A DNA stretch of 64,000 nt from Candidatus Gastranaerophilales bacterium (GCA_947631645.1 CANRMD010000005.1:1-64000), one strand, 5' to 3'; numbered from the stretch's first letter, positions 44,132-54,426 are shown. The notes: generated by a model not told the origin, from the sequence alone. Numbers and translations are program-made.

Positions 44132-44806
44132 ATGACTTCACCGAGAAGAAATATAAAAACCAGAGATACAAAATGGGCACAAAATCTGGCAAAATTTATT
44201 GCGTCAAAAACAAATCTTACTCCTAATTCAATATCTGTTTTGAGCGTATTTTTTAGTATTATTGCCTTTATTGCATACTGCGGATATATAATTCCCGTAT
44301 ATCCTCACAAATTGCAATTTTTACTTCCCTTGATTGCACTGATAGCAATTCAATTACGATTGCTATGTAATTTATTGGACGGAATGGTTGCAATAGAGTG
44401 CGGTAAAAAATCGGCAGTGGGTGATATTTTTAATGAATTTCCCGACAGAATATCAGATTCTTTTATATTAATAGGTATAGGTATTGCGGGCGGAAGTTGT
44501 TATTCCTTTATTCTCGGAATATTTGCGGCATTGTTTGCTATGTTTACCGCATATACAAGAGTTCTTGGCGGGGCTATCGGTGTTAATCAATATTTTATAG
44601 GTCCTATGGCAAAACAGCACAGAATGGCTCTTATTACAGTCGCAAATATAATTTGTGCGGCTTGTTTTAATGTGCCGAATATTAATATTTACTTGTATCC
44701 GATTTTTTCAATTATTGTTATTTTAGGATGTATTATAACAGTCTATAGACGTATTAAAAATATTGCAAATGATTTAAAGTTAAAAGCTGAAAGTCAAATT
44801 AATTAA
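44132..44806 (+). CDS. CDP-alcohol phosphatidyltransferase, copy 2
   Basis: The 224-residue membrane enzyme has the block CNLLDGMVAIE...NEFPDRISD, the same variant motif as copy 1 (Asn for the first Asp). Having two diverged copies in one operon suggests two different head groups or sequential steps. AAGGAG precedes the ATG. Confidence 0.88.
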   Translation: MTSPRRNIKTRDTKWAQNLAKFIASKTNLTPNSISVLSVFFSIIAFIAYCGYIIPVYPHKLQFLLPLIALIAIQLRLLCNLLDGMVAIECGKKSAVGDIFNEFPDRISDSFILIGIGIAGGSCYSFILGIFAALFAMFTAYTRVLGGAIGVNQYFIGPMAKQHRMALITVANIICAACFNVPNINIYLYPIFSIIVILGCIITVYRRIKNIANDLKLKAESQIN

Positions 44807-44926
44807 AAAAAACTTTACAGATTGCTCCATAAAGAAAATATTTGTTGGAAATTACATTATAAAAATAATGTATAGTTAAAGTTTTTGCATAATAAAATAT
44901 TATATTAATATTGCCCGACTGTCTAT

Positions 44927-44947
44927 TAGCCATGTGGCTATATTTTT
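44927..44947 (+). terminator. Probable terminator of the phospholipid operon
   Basis: TAGCC (44927-44931) pairs with GGCTA (44936-44940), followed by TATTTTTATA. It lies 120 bp after the last stop and is convergent with ruvB. The stem is short. Confidence 0.5.
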
Positions 44948-44974
44948 ATATACAAGTGGTCTTTTTGACATTAT

Positions 44975-46033
44975 TTAAAATAAAGATTGTTGAAGGTCAA
45001 TATTTGAAATATTAAAGCATTTGCAAGCGTACGGGCTTAGTTTTCTGCCTCTTGGAGTGCGTTGTATGAAGCCTTTTTGAACCAAGAAAGGTTCATAAAC
45101 ATCTTCAATCGTTTTTACATCTTCGCCAAGAGCGGTAGCTAAAGTTTCAATACCTACGGGTCCTCCTTGATATTTGTCTGCAATAATATTTAAAAGAGCC
45201 CTGTCTGTATTATCAAGTCCGTATTTATCTATTTGAAGAGTATCTAAAGCATCATTCGCTGTTTTTTCATCAATAATACCGTTTGATTTAACTATTGCAT
45301 AATCTCTGGTTCTTTTCACAAGTCTGTTAGCAATTCTTGGTGTGCCCCTTGAACGTTTTGCAATTGCTTGGGCACCTTTTACGTTAATTTTTATATCTAA
45401 AATTTTTGCAGTTCTTTGAATTACTTGAGTAAGTTCTTCATCATTATAAAATTCAAGTCTGTGAATAATACCGAAACGATCGCGTAATGGGCTTGATAAT
45501 GCACCCGCTTTAGTTGTTGCTCCGATAAGAGTAAATTTCGGTATGGGAATTCTTATTGATTTCAATGTTTGAGCTTTTCCTGTTGTCATATCAAGGTAAA
45601 AATCTTCCATTGCGGGGTATAAAATTTCTTCCGAAATTTTATTTAGTCGGTGTATTTCATCAATAAACAGAATATCACCGGGTTTTAATGTCATTAAAAT
45701 TCCTATAATATCTCTTGGACGTTCCAGAGCCGGAGCTGATGTGATTTTTATATTGGTGTTCATCTCATTAGCTATAACAGATGCTATTGTTGTTTTCCCT
45801 AATCCGGGAGGCCCGTAAAATAAAATATGGTCTAAGGGCAGTTCTCTTTTTTTTGCGGCTTCAATTGAAATTTTTAAAGTCGCTTTTAAGGCACTTTGAC
45901 CTATATATTCATCAAAATGTTTGGGACGTATATTTGTCTCAAAAGACATATCGTAAGAAGTTTCTTCACTTGTTATGTCTTCATTTTTTGTTTTTTCAAA
46001 CTTTATATTTTCATCATCTGATATTATTGCCAA
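44975..46033 (-). CDS. ruvB: Holliday junction branch-migration helicase RuvB
   Basis: This 352-residue AAA+ motor works with RuvA and RuvC. Walker [10 protein letters not shown] is at 74-82, Walker [12 protein letters not shown] near 121, the arginine region [12 protein letters not shown] follows, and a winged helix ends with [13 protein letters not shown] ~30-residue acidic N-terminal extension is present. It is monocistronic here and divergent from gatA. Confidence 0.96.
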   Translation of the reverse strand: MAIISDDENIKFEKTKNEDITSEETSYDMSFETNIRPKHFDEYIGQSALKATLKISIEAAKKRELPLDHILFYGPPGLGKTTIASVIANEMNTNIKITSAPALERPRDIIGILMTLKPGDILFIDEIHRLNKISEEILYPAMEDFYLDMTTGKAQTLKSIRIPIPKFTLIGATTKAGALSSPLRDRFGIIHRLEFYNDEELTQVIQRTAKILDIKINVKGAQAIAKRSRGTPRIANRLVKRTRDYAIVKSNGIIDEKTANDALDTLQIDKYGLDNTDRALLNIIADKYQGGPVGIETLATALGEDVKTIEDVYEPFLVQKGFIQRTPRGRKLSPYACKCFNISNIDLQQSLF

Positions 46034-46130
46034 GATTATTACCTTTCTTTTACTATAATATCATCAGATTTAAAAAATGTAACTTTTTTTAGTTTATAAT
46101 ATAATCGTAAGAGCATGAGAGGGTAATAAA

Positions 46131-47609
46131 TTGGATATAAAAGAATTAATATCGAGACCGTCAAAAGAACAAAGACAGGCATTATTAAATAAAGAAGTAA
46201 GTGCTGTTGAGCTTACAAATGCAGCGTATGAACAAATAGATTTGGTGGAAGAAAAAATAGGTGCTTATAATTCCTTAACAAAAGACTTTGCACTTGAAAC
46301 GGCAAAAACCGTTGATGAAAAAATTAAAAATAATGAAGAAATCCCGCCGTTAGCCGGAATTACTCTTGCTCTTAAAGATAATATAAATTTGAAGTCATAT
46401 CCTACAACGGCATCAAGTAAAATACTTGAAAATTTTATTTCTCCGTTTGATGCTACTGTTACAAAAAAATTAAAAGATAATTTAATTCCCATAACGGGGA
46501 AAGTAAATTTAGATGAATTTGCAATGGGTTCAAGTACAGAGAACTCTGCATTTAAAATAACAAGAAATCCTTGGAATTTAAATAAAGTACCGGGAGGCAG
46601 CTCGGGAGGCAGTGCAGCAGCCGTTGCGGCCGGTGAATCTACTCTTGCTTTAGGGTCTGATACGGGCGGTAGTATAAGACTTCCCGCAAGTTATTGTGGT
46701 TTAGTCGGTTTGAAACCTACATACGGCAGAGTATCAAGATACGGTTTAATTGCATTTGCTTCTTCACTTGATCAAATAGGACCTATAACAAAAACTGTTG
46801 AAGATGCCGCATTACTCTTGAATGTTATTTCAGGACACGATGAAAAAGATTCAACCTCTTTAAATCAGCCGGTACCTGATTTTACCAAAGAATTAAAAAA
46901 TGATTTGAAGGGCGTTAAAATAGGGTATATTAAAGAATTGTGCTCTGAGGGGTTAACCGAAGATGTTTCTAATGCCGTAAAAAAATCATTGGAAGTATAC
47001 AAATCTATGGGTGCTGAAATTGTTGAAATTTCACTTCCGCTTATAAAATATTCGATTGCTGTATATTACATAGTTGCGACAGCGGAAGCAAGTTCAAATC
47101 TTGCAAGATTTGACGGCGTAAAATACGGTTACAGAGCAAAAGATGTTGAAAATCTATATGATATGTATGTAAAAACGAGAGCTCAAGGTTTTGGCGAAGA
47201 AGTTAAACGAAGAATAATGCTTGGTACTTATGCATTAAGCTCGGGTTATTATGATGCTTATTATAAGAAAGCTCAACAAGTAAGACGCCTTGTTAAAAAT
47301 GATTTTGATAAAGCATTTGAAAAAGCAGATATACTTTTATCTCCGACTTGTCCTCATACAGCTTTTGATATAGGTTCTAAAATTGAAGATCCGTTAAGCA
47401 TGTATTTGACTGATATTGCAACAATTACGGCTAACTTGGCAGGAATCCCAGCAATGAACATACCTGTCGGTTTGGATAAAGACTCTATGCCTATCGGCAT
47501 TCAACTTCAAGCTAACTGTTTAAATGAAGCAAAATTATTAAATGTTGCCTTTAAACTCGAGGAAGCTGTACAATTTAATTATAGTACTCCGATTAAGAAT
47601 TTGGTGTGA
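46131..47609 (+). CDS. gatA: Asp/Glu-tRNA amidotransferase subunit A
   Basis: The 492-residue amidase signature enzyme supplies ammonia to convert Glu-tRNA-Gln to Gln-tRNA-Gln with GatB and GatC. The catalytic triad is intact: K82 in LKDNI, cis-Ser S157 in PGGSSGGS, nucleophile S181 in DTGGSIRLPAS. The start is TTG at 46131 with GAGAGGG upstream. gatB and gatC are not adjacent. The TPR gene overlaps its stop by one base (TGATG). Confidence 0.95.
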   Translation: MDIKELISRPSKEQRQALLNKEVSAVELTNAAYEQIDLVEEKIGAYNSLTKDFALETAKTVDEKIKNNEEIPPLAGITLALKDNINLKSYPTTASSKILENFISPFDATVTKKLKDNLIPITGKVNLDEFAMGSSTENSAFKITRNPWNLNKVPGGSSGGSAAAVAAGESTLALGSDTGGSIRLPASYCGLVGLKPTYGRVSRYGLIAFASSLDQIGPITKTVEDAALLLNVISGHDEKDSTSLNQPVPDFTKELKNDLKGVKIGYIKELCSEGLTEDVSNAVKKSLEVYKSMGAEIVEISLPLIKYSIAVYYIVATAEASSNLARFDGVKYGYRAKDVENLYDMYVKTRAQGFGEEVKRRIMLGTYALSSGYYDAYYKKAQQVRRLVKNDFDKAFEKADILLSPTCPHTAFDIGSKIEDPLSMYLTDIATITANLAGIPAMNIPVGLDKDSMPIGIQLQANCLNEAKLLNVAFKLEEAVQFNYSTPIKNLV

Positions 47610-48493
47610 TGAAAAAGAAACTAATTCTGACAGTATTAATATTATTCTTCCAAGTCTGTTTTTTGACTTTAAATCTTGCTTTCGCTACAGAAGTTGAAGT
47701 GAGTGAAGAAGATCAGCAAAAAGCTGAATATTCCTATAAAAAAGGGATAGAAATGGTTAGAGTTAAAGCTTATGATAATGCAATTTCAGCTTTTAAAAAT
47801 GCTTTGCAATATAATCCTAACCTTACTGATGCTCTTTATAATATAGCTTCAATATATTGTGCACAGCAGAGATATGAAGATGCATATAAAACATATCTTA
47901 AAATTATAGAAATTAACCCGAATGATTATGATTCAATACTTCAGGCGGCAAAAATAGCATATAATAAGCAAAACTATTCACTGGCAATGAAATATATCAA
48001 GTATATTCCCGATGATTATGAGTATTATTATGTTGCACAACAACTATATAAAGATGCAAAAGAACAATTTGAAACGCAAAAAAACAGGGTAGAACGTTCA
48101 AAATTAACTACGGCAAATAAAAACGAACGAGTATTAATTGATAAATTCAATTCTCCCGCAGGTATGGTTGTGGATTCAAACGGGAATATGTATGTTGCGG
48201 CGTATTCTGATAATGCAATAATAAAAGTAGACAAAAATAAAAACAAGTCAAATTTTGTTAAAGACTATCTTTTAAACGGTCCGGTCGGTTTGGCTATTGA
48301 TATTTATGATAATATTTATGTTGCTAATTATGACGGAAATAATATTCTTAAAATTACTAAAGGCGGACATATAAGTGTATTTATGGATAAAGTTTCCAAA
48401 CCTTATTTCTTATATATAAAAGATGATATTTTATATATTTCCGAACAAGGAAATGATGTTGTTTTAACTTATAATTTAAGGTCGGGTAAATAA
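47609..48493 (+). CDS. Exported TPR protein with NHL-like C-terminal repeats
   Basis: The 294-residue protein has a signal peptide (ILTVLILFFQVCFLTLNLAFA) and three TPR units (residues ~35-135: SYKKGIEMVRVKAYDNAISAF, and the YNPNLTDALYNIASIY and NPNDYDSILQAAKIAY types). NHL/beta-propeller-like repeats follow (SPAGMVVDSNGNMYVAAYSDN, GPVGLAIDIYDNIYVANYDGN). It is likely an envelope scaffold. The ATG at 47609 is used in preference to the GTG one codon upstream. Confidence 0.85.
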   Translation: MKKKLILTVLILFFQVCFLTLNLAFATEVEVSEEDQQKAEYSYKKGIEMVRVKAYDNAISAFKNALQYNPNLTDALYNIASIYCAQQRYEDAYKTYLKIIEINPNDYDSILQAAKIAYNKQNYSLAMKYIKYIPDDYEYYYVAQQLYKDAKEQFETQKNRVERSKLTTANKNERVLIDKFNSPAGMVVDSNGNMYVAAYSDNAIIKVDKNKNKSNFVKDYLLNGPVGLAIDIYDNIYVANYDGNNILKITKGGHISVFMDKVSKPYFLYIKDDILYISEQGNDVVLTYNLRSGK

Positions 48494-49921
48494 TTAACTT
48501 AACCTTTTTGCGAAACTTCCGCCCACTTCATATAATGATAAATTATCTCTCATTAATTTATTAAATTGTTTAATTTGATCGGCTGTTAAGGTTGTATCTT
48601 TACTATATCTTGGAGAAACGGACTCAAATGCATATAACATATTTTTTGAATTTTTAATGAGCGTTTTAAAAAATTCAATTACCTGATTGAATTTATCTTC
48701 ACCTTGAAAATAATGTGAAAAGTAATATGGGTCGCAGATTGCTAAAACGGGTTGAATGGGTTCTTTGCTTAAACATTCAATCATATCCTGATATAAATTA
48801 TCATCTGATGAAACTACTTTTTGTTCATTTTCGTCGTAGTGAGTAGAGTATTCATCAAATACTTGTTTAATACTTTTATTTACTTCATCATCTTTAATAA
48901 TACTTGAACCTAAAGCAGAAAAACCTTTTTGTGAAGACCCCAAATAAACTTTGTGCAATTCGTTGAGAATATCCTGAGCATCTTTTAAAATGTCTTCGGG
49001 AACCATGGAAATACCTCTTATAGCTGTATCACCTTTAGTTTCGGCGTATTCTCTTGCTCTCCAGTATAAGTTTGAAATTGCAAAATCTTTTTTATATTTT
49101 ATCCTGTTTTGTTTTGCAAATTCTACAACACTGTATGCAAATTCGGGATATAATTCGTTAATTTTTTTAATAAAATCAACAGTCATAGCTTTTCTTTTTT
49201 GAATTGTCGATTCGACAAAACTAATTAAATTCTCCGAAAATGGATTTATTCCGTAGATAAGCATATCACTGCTTTCATAACCCAGATTTGAATTTGGGGC
49301 TTCGTGTGCAAAAGAAAGTTTAATACCCGGAACAAATCTTACGTTTTTATATTTGTCCGGGTCTGAAGCAATAATTCTTATTGCATGCTGCAAACCTTCT
49401 AAAGAATCTCTGTCTGTTAAAGCAAAAATAAATGGTTTGCCTGTTTGTTTCATATGTTCATCAGCTAAAAGAGCTACATCATCTAATATATCAAATATAT
49501 TTTCTTGTCCGTCTGAAAAACTTGTTTGATAATCTAAATCGGCACAATATATGCCGTTTTCTACATTTCTTTTATTGTATTGGAAATTCTCACAATTTAA
49601 ATTCGGAATTATTTTTCTTAGTTCATCAGGGTCTAAAAGGCATTTTAAACAATCAGTTGAAAAATTATAACCAAGCATTGAGTTCAATCCTTTTGTAACA
49701 TCAGCAGTATACGGCTTTGGTATTTCAAAAGGTTTGTCAGGTACTTGTGTCGGTGGTTTTAGACTAAAAATTTTTGAAAAGAAATTACCGGAAAATGCTA
49801 TTGTTTTAGTTTGCCCGTATGAAAAATTATTATCAAAAGTATAATCTGCCGTACTTTTTTTGGCCGACTTTAAGGCGGAAAGATTATAGTTTTTTATTTG
49901 AGGGTTAAAATTTACCTGCAT
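48494..49921 (-). CDS. PHP-like protein with lost metal ligands
   Basis: The 475-residue protein has an N-terminal ~70-residue low-complexity lead with TIAFSGNF. A block then follows that parallels PHP phosphoesterases: DLDYQTSFSDG (128-138) where DLHxHTxxSDG is usual, FALTDRDSLEG (~167) where TDHDxxxG is usual, and FVPGIKLSF. All expected histidines are replaced (D130, Q132, R171), so metal catalysis is doubtful. It may be a binding protein. CGGAG precedes the ATG. It is downstream of a small membrane-protein gene by 17 bp. Confidence 0.7.
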   Translation of the reverse strand: MQVNFNPQIKNYNLSALKSAKKSTADYTFDNNFSYGQTKTIAFSGNFFSKIFSLKPPTQVPDKPFEIPKPYTADVTKGLNSMLGYNFSTDCLKCLLDPDELRKIIPNLNCENFQYNKRNVENGIYCADLDYQTSFSDGQENIFDILDDVALLADEHMKQTGKPFIFALTDRDSLEGLQHAIRIIASDPDKYKNVRFVPGIKLSFAHEAPNSNLGYESSDMLIYGINPFSENLISFVESTIQKRKAMTVDFIKKINELYPEFAYSVVEFAKQNRIKYKKDFAISNLYWRAREYAETKGDTAIRGISMVPEDILKDAQDILNELHKVYLGSSQKGFSALGSSIIKDDEVNKSIKQVFDEYSTHYDENEQKVVSSDDNLYQDMIECLSKEPIQPVLAICDPYYFSHYFQGEDKFNQVIEFFKTLIKNSKNMLYAFESVSPRYSKDTTLTADQIKQFNKLMRDNLSLYEVGGSFAKRLS

Positions 49922-49938
49922 TTTTTTCTCCGAAAGGA

Positions 49939-50220
49939 TTATTTTTTACGGGATCTTGTTATAAATAGTACAAATGCCATAGCAAGTGCATATTTTAGGA
50001 TTGGAACTAATTTTTTGTTTTGTTGGTTTTTATTTTGGATATATGAATCATATAAAACAGATTGTCTAAATTCATCATTTTCCTTTAGTTTCTCGCTTAT
50101 AGAGAATTTGGGCAGAGAAGACGGTGAGGAGATAAGCCTGGAGTCTGAATTTTTATTCAGCTTTTTGGCTGCTATTGTGTTATTTGTTTGGTAAATTGGG
50201 GAATTAATATTATTAGACAT
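49939..50220 (-). CDS. Small membrane protein, function unknown
   Basis: The 93-residue product has a Ser/Asn-rich soluble part and one C-terminal hydrophobic helix (LVPILKYALAMAFVLFI) ending in basic residues, a tail-anchor layout. GGAG precedes the ATG. It is co-directional with the PHP-like gene and divergent from the amylase-family gene. Confidence 0.7.
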   Translation of the reverse strand: MSNNINSPIYQTNNTIAAKKLNKNSDSRLISSPSSLPKFSISEKLKENDEFRQSVLYDSYIQNKNQQNKKLVPILKYALAMAFVLFITRSRKK

Positions 50221-50413
50221 GGCTGCTCCATACGGCTATTAATAAGTCTAAAAAAAATATATTTTGATAAAAAAACGGAGAATAAATAAAAAATAGTTAC
50301 AATAATTAATAAAAAGATGTAAATTTTTGTTAAAAGGAATGTATAATTAAAGCAAGAAAAAGTGATTATGAACATTAATATTGTGTGGTTTTCTGCATGC
50401 AAAGGAGCAAATT

Positions 50414-53400
50414 GTGAATATAAGAAAAAGTAATTTAACACCTAACAATGTTGCATTTTCAGGACACAAAAGAGTGTTAAATGAGTCAGGGTTTGAAAAA
50501 CATAAGTTTTATTATTTGTATGACCCTACAAAATACTCTTGTGAAGTAGAATTATATAATATCGAAAAAGACGAAAAGGGTAATTACAAAATAGCAGAAG
50601 AAGCTCCTGCAGAAACACTTCCGATGGTTGATGGCGGTATAAGCCAAGATATGAGTGAATTGTATTCAATATATTCGGAGGACGGTTTTGCATACAGATT
50701 TAAACTGACGGATAAAAATACGGGAGATGTATCTTATGCTTTTGATAACGGGTCTGTTATCGGCATATTTGATACGGAAAATACTGATAATAAATATAAT
50801 GTTGTATTAAATAACAGGGCAATAATTAATAAAAACGGTCCAATGCAGTTAATTATGCCTGATGAATATTATCCCGGCGTGGAAATGAAAGACGGAAAAC
50901 CTACAATAAATGAAGGGTTAAGAGCTAAAGCTCTTGCCAGCGTCAGAACACACGCCAATAAACTGGGCGGAAATTTTGCCGGAATTATTCAAAGATTGCC
51001 TCAAATAAAAGCAGAGGGTATATCAAGAATAGTAGGTACTCCTTTTACAAAAGACACAATTTCTTCTCACAAATATTGGACGGAAAATGCTTATCAGGTT
51101 TCACCTGATTTGGGAACAGAAGAAGATTTTAAAACCATGCAGCAAGAGCTTTTTAAGGCAGGTATTAACTGGATATCTGATGCTGCTTTGGTTAATGAGG
51201 GTTTTGGCGGTATCCATTTGGCAGAACTTTTAAGAAAAGGTTCAGATTCGGTATCTAAAAACATGTTTAGAGCTGAAGAGAGACTTTCTCTTGGTATTTT
51301 ACCGAACGAGTCGCAAAATACAAGAATGAAAGTTATTAATGCTCCTGTGATAATTACGGAAGATAATGTTGTTGAAAGAAATAAAAATTATAATCCTTCA
51401 AAACCTACATATATTCAGTTCTATGATAAAAGGCTCACAAGCAAAGAGCAGATAGATTCTGATTCTCCGTTGAGAGGTACTACTTATGATAAGAAAAATA
51501 CTGATAATATCTATGATATAACAAAACATGATGATGCTGTATATCCTTTCCCTATTGAAGTAGACCCTGCAGAACTGGAAAGAAATATTAGAAATGCCGT
51601 TAAATCAGGCAGTAAAGTTGATTTAAAAAATATAAAAGGCACAGATACAATAAAAAAAATAGCCGATTTCTCAACTTTTAATGTTGTGACCAAAAGTGAA
51701 GCAGCAGGCTTGGAAGTATGGGACGGTAATGTTGATATAGCAAAATTGAATTTCTATCGCAGTGCAAAAGATGAGACACGATTTATCAATATGCCTTATG
51801 AACAACGACAAGAAGCAATTGCAGATTTTGACAGAGGAGCACTCGCTGTAAGAGATTACGCAATTAATTCCGGTAAATACTGGACAAAACTTGCTGCAGA
51901 TGCTCAACTTGAATATGTTTCAACAGCACTTGCTTCAAACTCAAAAACGGCAGATGATTATATGTCTGTCATAAAAAAATTAAAAAGAAATGATATGATG
52001 CCTGAGAGTGTTGAAGAAAATGTTAATGAAAAAATAATAAATAATGTATTGAGAGGTAATTATCATTTAAGACGTTTGTATGAAGCAGATATGCGTGCTG
52101 ATATTAATCCTGAAAAACTCGGAAGTAAATATACGCTTTCTGATTATATTTTAAGACAGGCTATGGATGTTCCTTTAGAAACACTACCTGTAGCTACTAA
52201 TTTACTTGGAATACTTACTTCTCCATATATCGCAAAAAAAGCTAATACAGATGAGGAACTCGGGGTATCAAGATATGATTTGATGAAAGCAAAAAATCCC
52301 AATCTGCCGGCTAAATACAGAAAAGTTTATAATCAGGCTGAAAATTTATATTCTGAGGAAATTGCTAAGATTATAAAGGCCGTTGTAAAAGATATTCCCG
52401 ATATAGAAGAAAATGGGCAAGTGAGCGAATACGGCAAATATGTAATTTCAGAAATCACTCCCGAACTTACCAAATATATATTTGTCAAGGCATTAAATCC
52501 TAATGCAAAAATATCTTTTAATGAAGAAAATTATCATATTGATTTCAGTGATGTAAATTCTGAAGATATAACAATGCAATCATTGGGTATACCATACAGC
52601 GGAAAAACATCTGAAGAAGAAGCTCAAAGTGTTATTAATATTCTAAAAAGCAGAATAAAATCAATGAATCCTTCTGATTTTTCTGATGTAAAATCTTTAG
52701 TGGAAAGAAGATTTGCACAGCGTTCATTAAATGATTTTAAAGTTGCAGAAATGATAATGGACAGAACAGAATCAGGTTTAGGCTGGAGAATAGATGCAGC
52801 AAAAGATATAGCAGCTATTGATGCCGTTCGTTCTGATTCTGACAGCATGGAAAAAACCTGGCAAAATGTTATTGATTTCTGGAAAAAATATAATGAAACA
52901 GTACTTTCTGTTAACCCTCATGCATATACTACAGCAGAAATTACCGATTTGGATATGTTAGTTCCGAATAATCCTGATGCAATGTATACAAGTGCTGCAG
53001 ATGCGGAACGAAAATTTATACAGGAAACAGGCATAACTGCAGTTGCAAATTATAATTATTTCTTCTCTTTATTGCCTGATTTATATGCACCGTTAAGGCT
53101 TGAAGATTTTGATGATAATAACGGCTGGCAAGCTTCTCAGGAAAAGAACTTTAAATTATTAGGTAAAATGGATACAGGTTGGGGAGAAAACCCCGGGTTC
53201 TTATTCCAAAGCCCCGAAGACGGTGTTACTAACTCGTATACCTTTGTCGGTAACCATGATAAACCCCGTATTATGCATTTATTATCTTTAGATGCAGCAT
53301 TATACAAGTCTGATTTTTCATCTGATGAGCATAAGTTAGCTGCTTCAAAAGTATTAAATAAACCCGTAAGTTCAATTAATTTTGATAAATTAAGTTCTAA

Positions 53401-54352
53401 AGCCGTAGCAATGGGCTCAAGATTATATGATGCTTTTGATTCGGTAGTATCAGATAATAATCTGAAAAAAGAAATTTATAAGGCAATAGCCGAGCTTACT
53501 TCAGGTCAATTTAAAGGTGCAACATTTGACTCTGAAGCATTCGGTACAAGACCGTTAAATATAGCAATAAGAAGTGTATTGCAGCAAGCAGAATATAACG
53601 GAGTTACTATTCCGAATATGAAAGAACTTGAAGCAAAAACATTTATGAATGTTATAGAACCTGCTTATGACAGATATCTTTCAATATTAAAGCTGACAAC
53701 AGTTTTACCCGGAAGTCCGACTGATTTTGCGGGTGATAGAACAGGCTTAACGGGTGCTGAAGAAAAAGCTAAAAACTATCATCAGCAAAACAGAAATGTT
53801 ATTCCTTGGGAATGGCTTAATGATAGTCCTGATAATTTATATTCAAATATAAATAAGATGTATAAATTATCAACTGAAATTTCAAATTTAAGAAAAAAAC
53901 CTGAATTAAGTGCATTAAATAACGGAGCAACGGTAACTTTGCCCGTAATGAAAGAAGTTGTTTCAAAAAAAGACGGAACAAAGTCTCTTGAAAAAAATGA
54001 AAATATGCAAGGTATTCTCAGGTACAATGACGAGGGTTCCGTTGTAATAGCACTTAATGATACAAAAGGTGCAAGTGCTCCTTTAACAAAAATGATGGAT
54101 AGAACAAACGGCCCAACTGCTGCAAGAATATACTTGAACCCTTCTATTACCAATGCCAAACAAGGATTGAAACATGGTATTAAAGTCGGAACGGTATTTA
54201 AAAATATCAGACCTGAAGATAAGTCAGAATATGTTGTTTCAAAATCGGCTGAAGGGTATTATTTAGCAAGACGTAATGCAAACGGTCAGGAAATAGCTAT
54301 TCAGATAAAACCTGAAGATTTAAATACACTTATATTATATAAAGCAAATTAA
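50414..54352 (+). CDS. Very large alpha-amylase-family (GH13-like) protein
   Basis: The product is 1312 residues from a GTG at 50414 preceded by AAAGGAG; a TTG 33 bp upstream lacks a ribosome site. The N-terminus reads NLTPNNVAFSGHKRV, with no signal peptide. Conserved amylase regions are widely spaced: GWRIDAAKD near 789 (nucleophile Asp), TAEITDLD near 840 (acid/base Glu), and FVGNHDKPRI near 945 (Asp). The catalytic set therefore looks intact despite an unusual length with large insertions. A role in intracellular alpha-glucan breakdown or rearrangement is likely; specificity is unknown. Confidence 0.82.
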   Translation: MNIRKSNLTPNNVAFSGHKRVLNESGFEKHKFYYLYDPTKYSCEVELYNIEKDEKGNYKIAEEAPAETLPMVDGGISQDMSELYSIYSEDGFAYRFKLTDKNTGDVSYAFDNGSVIGIFDTENTDNKYNVVLNNRAIINKNGPMQLIMPDEYYPGVEMKDGKPTINEGLRAKALASVRTHANKLGGNFAGIIQRLPQIKAEGISRIVGTPFTKDTISSHKYWTENAYQVSPDLGTEEDFKTMQQELFKAGINWISDAALVNEGFGGIHLAELLRKGSDSVSKNMFRAEERLSLGILPNESQNTRMKVINAPVIITEDNVVERNKNYNPSKPTYIQFYDKRLTSKEQIDSDSPLRGTTYDKKNTDNIYDITKHDDAVYPFPIEVDPAELERNIRNAVKSGSKVDLKNIKGTDTIKKIADFSTFNVVTKSEAAGLEVWDGNVDIAKLNFYRSAKDETRFINMPYEQRQEAIADFDRGALAVRDYAINSGKYWTKLAADAQLEYVSTALASNSKTADDYMSVIKKLKRNDMMPESVEENVNEKIINNVLRGNYHLRRLYEADMRADINPEKLGSKYTLSDYILRQAMDVPLETLPVATNLLGILTSPYIAKKANTDEELGVSRYDLMKAKNPNLPAKYRKVYNQAENLYSEEIAKIIKAVVKDIPDIEENGQVSEYGKYVISEITPELTKYIFVKALNPNAKISFNEENYHIDFSDVNSEDITMQSLGIPYSGKTSEEEAQSVINILKSRIKSMNPSDFSDVKSLVERRFAQRSLNDFKVAEMIMDRTESGLGWRIDAAKDIAAIDAVRSDSDSMEKTWQNVIDFWKKYNETVLSVNPHAYTTAEITDLDMLVPNNPDAMYTSAADAERKFIQETGITAVANYNYFFSLLPDLYAPLRLEDFDDNNGWQASQEKNFKLLGKMDTGWGENPGFLFQSPEDGVTNSYTFVGNHDKPRIMHLLSLDAALYKSDFSSDEHKLAASKVLNKPVSSINFDKLSSKAVAMGSRLYDAFDSVVSDNNLKKEIYKAIAELTSGQFKGATFDSEAFGTRPLNIAIRSVLQQAEYNGVTIPNMKELEAKTFMNVIEPAYDRYLSILKLTTVLPGSPTDFAGDRTGLTGAEEKAKNYHQQNRNVIPWEWLNDSPDNLYSNINKMYKLSTEISNLRKKPELSALNNGATVTLPVMKEVVSKKDGTKSLEKNENMQGILRYNDEGSVVIALNDTKGASAPLTKMMDRTNGPTAARIYLNPSITNAKQGLKHGIKVGTVFKNIRPEDKSEYVVSKSAEGYYLARRNANGQEIAIQIKPEDLNTLILYKAN

Positions 54353-54368
54353 TATTTCGGATATAGAT

Positions 54369-54421
54369 AAATTCCTTTTTTATAAATCTTAGTTTGTAGT
54401 AAGATGATAAAAAAGGAATTT
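54369..54421 (+). promoter_or_regulatory. Leader hairpin that masks the cysS ribosome site
   Basis: A perfect 15-bp outer stem (54369-54383 with 54407-54421) and an inner 6-bp stem (ATCTTA at 54386-54391, TAAGAT at 54400-54405) form one long hairpin. Its 3' arm contains AAGGAA (54413-54418), the Shine-Dalgarno sequence of cysS. It could restrain translation; it is AT-rich and lacks a terminator's GC core. No T-box features are present. Confidence 0.6.
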
Positions 54422-54426
54422 TTATT

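Noticed and set aside
54353-54426. T-box riboswitch in front of cysS
   Set aside because: The leader is only ~74 nt, with no specifier loop, T-box sequence or GC-rich terminator.
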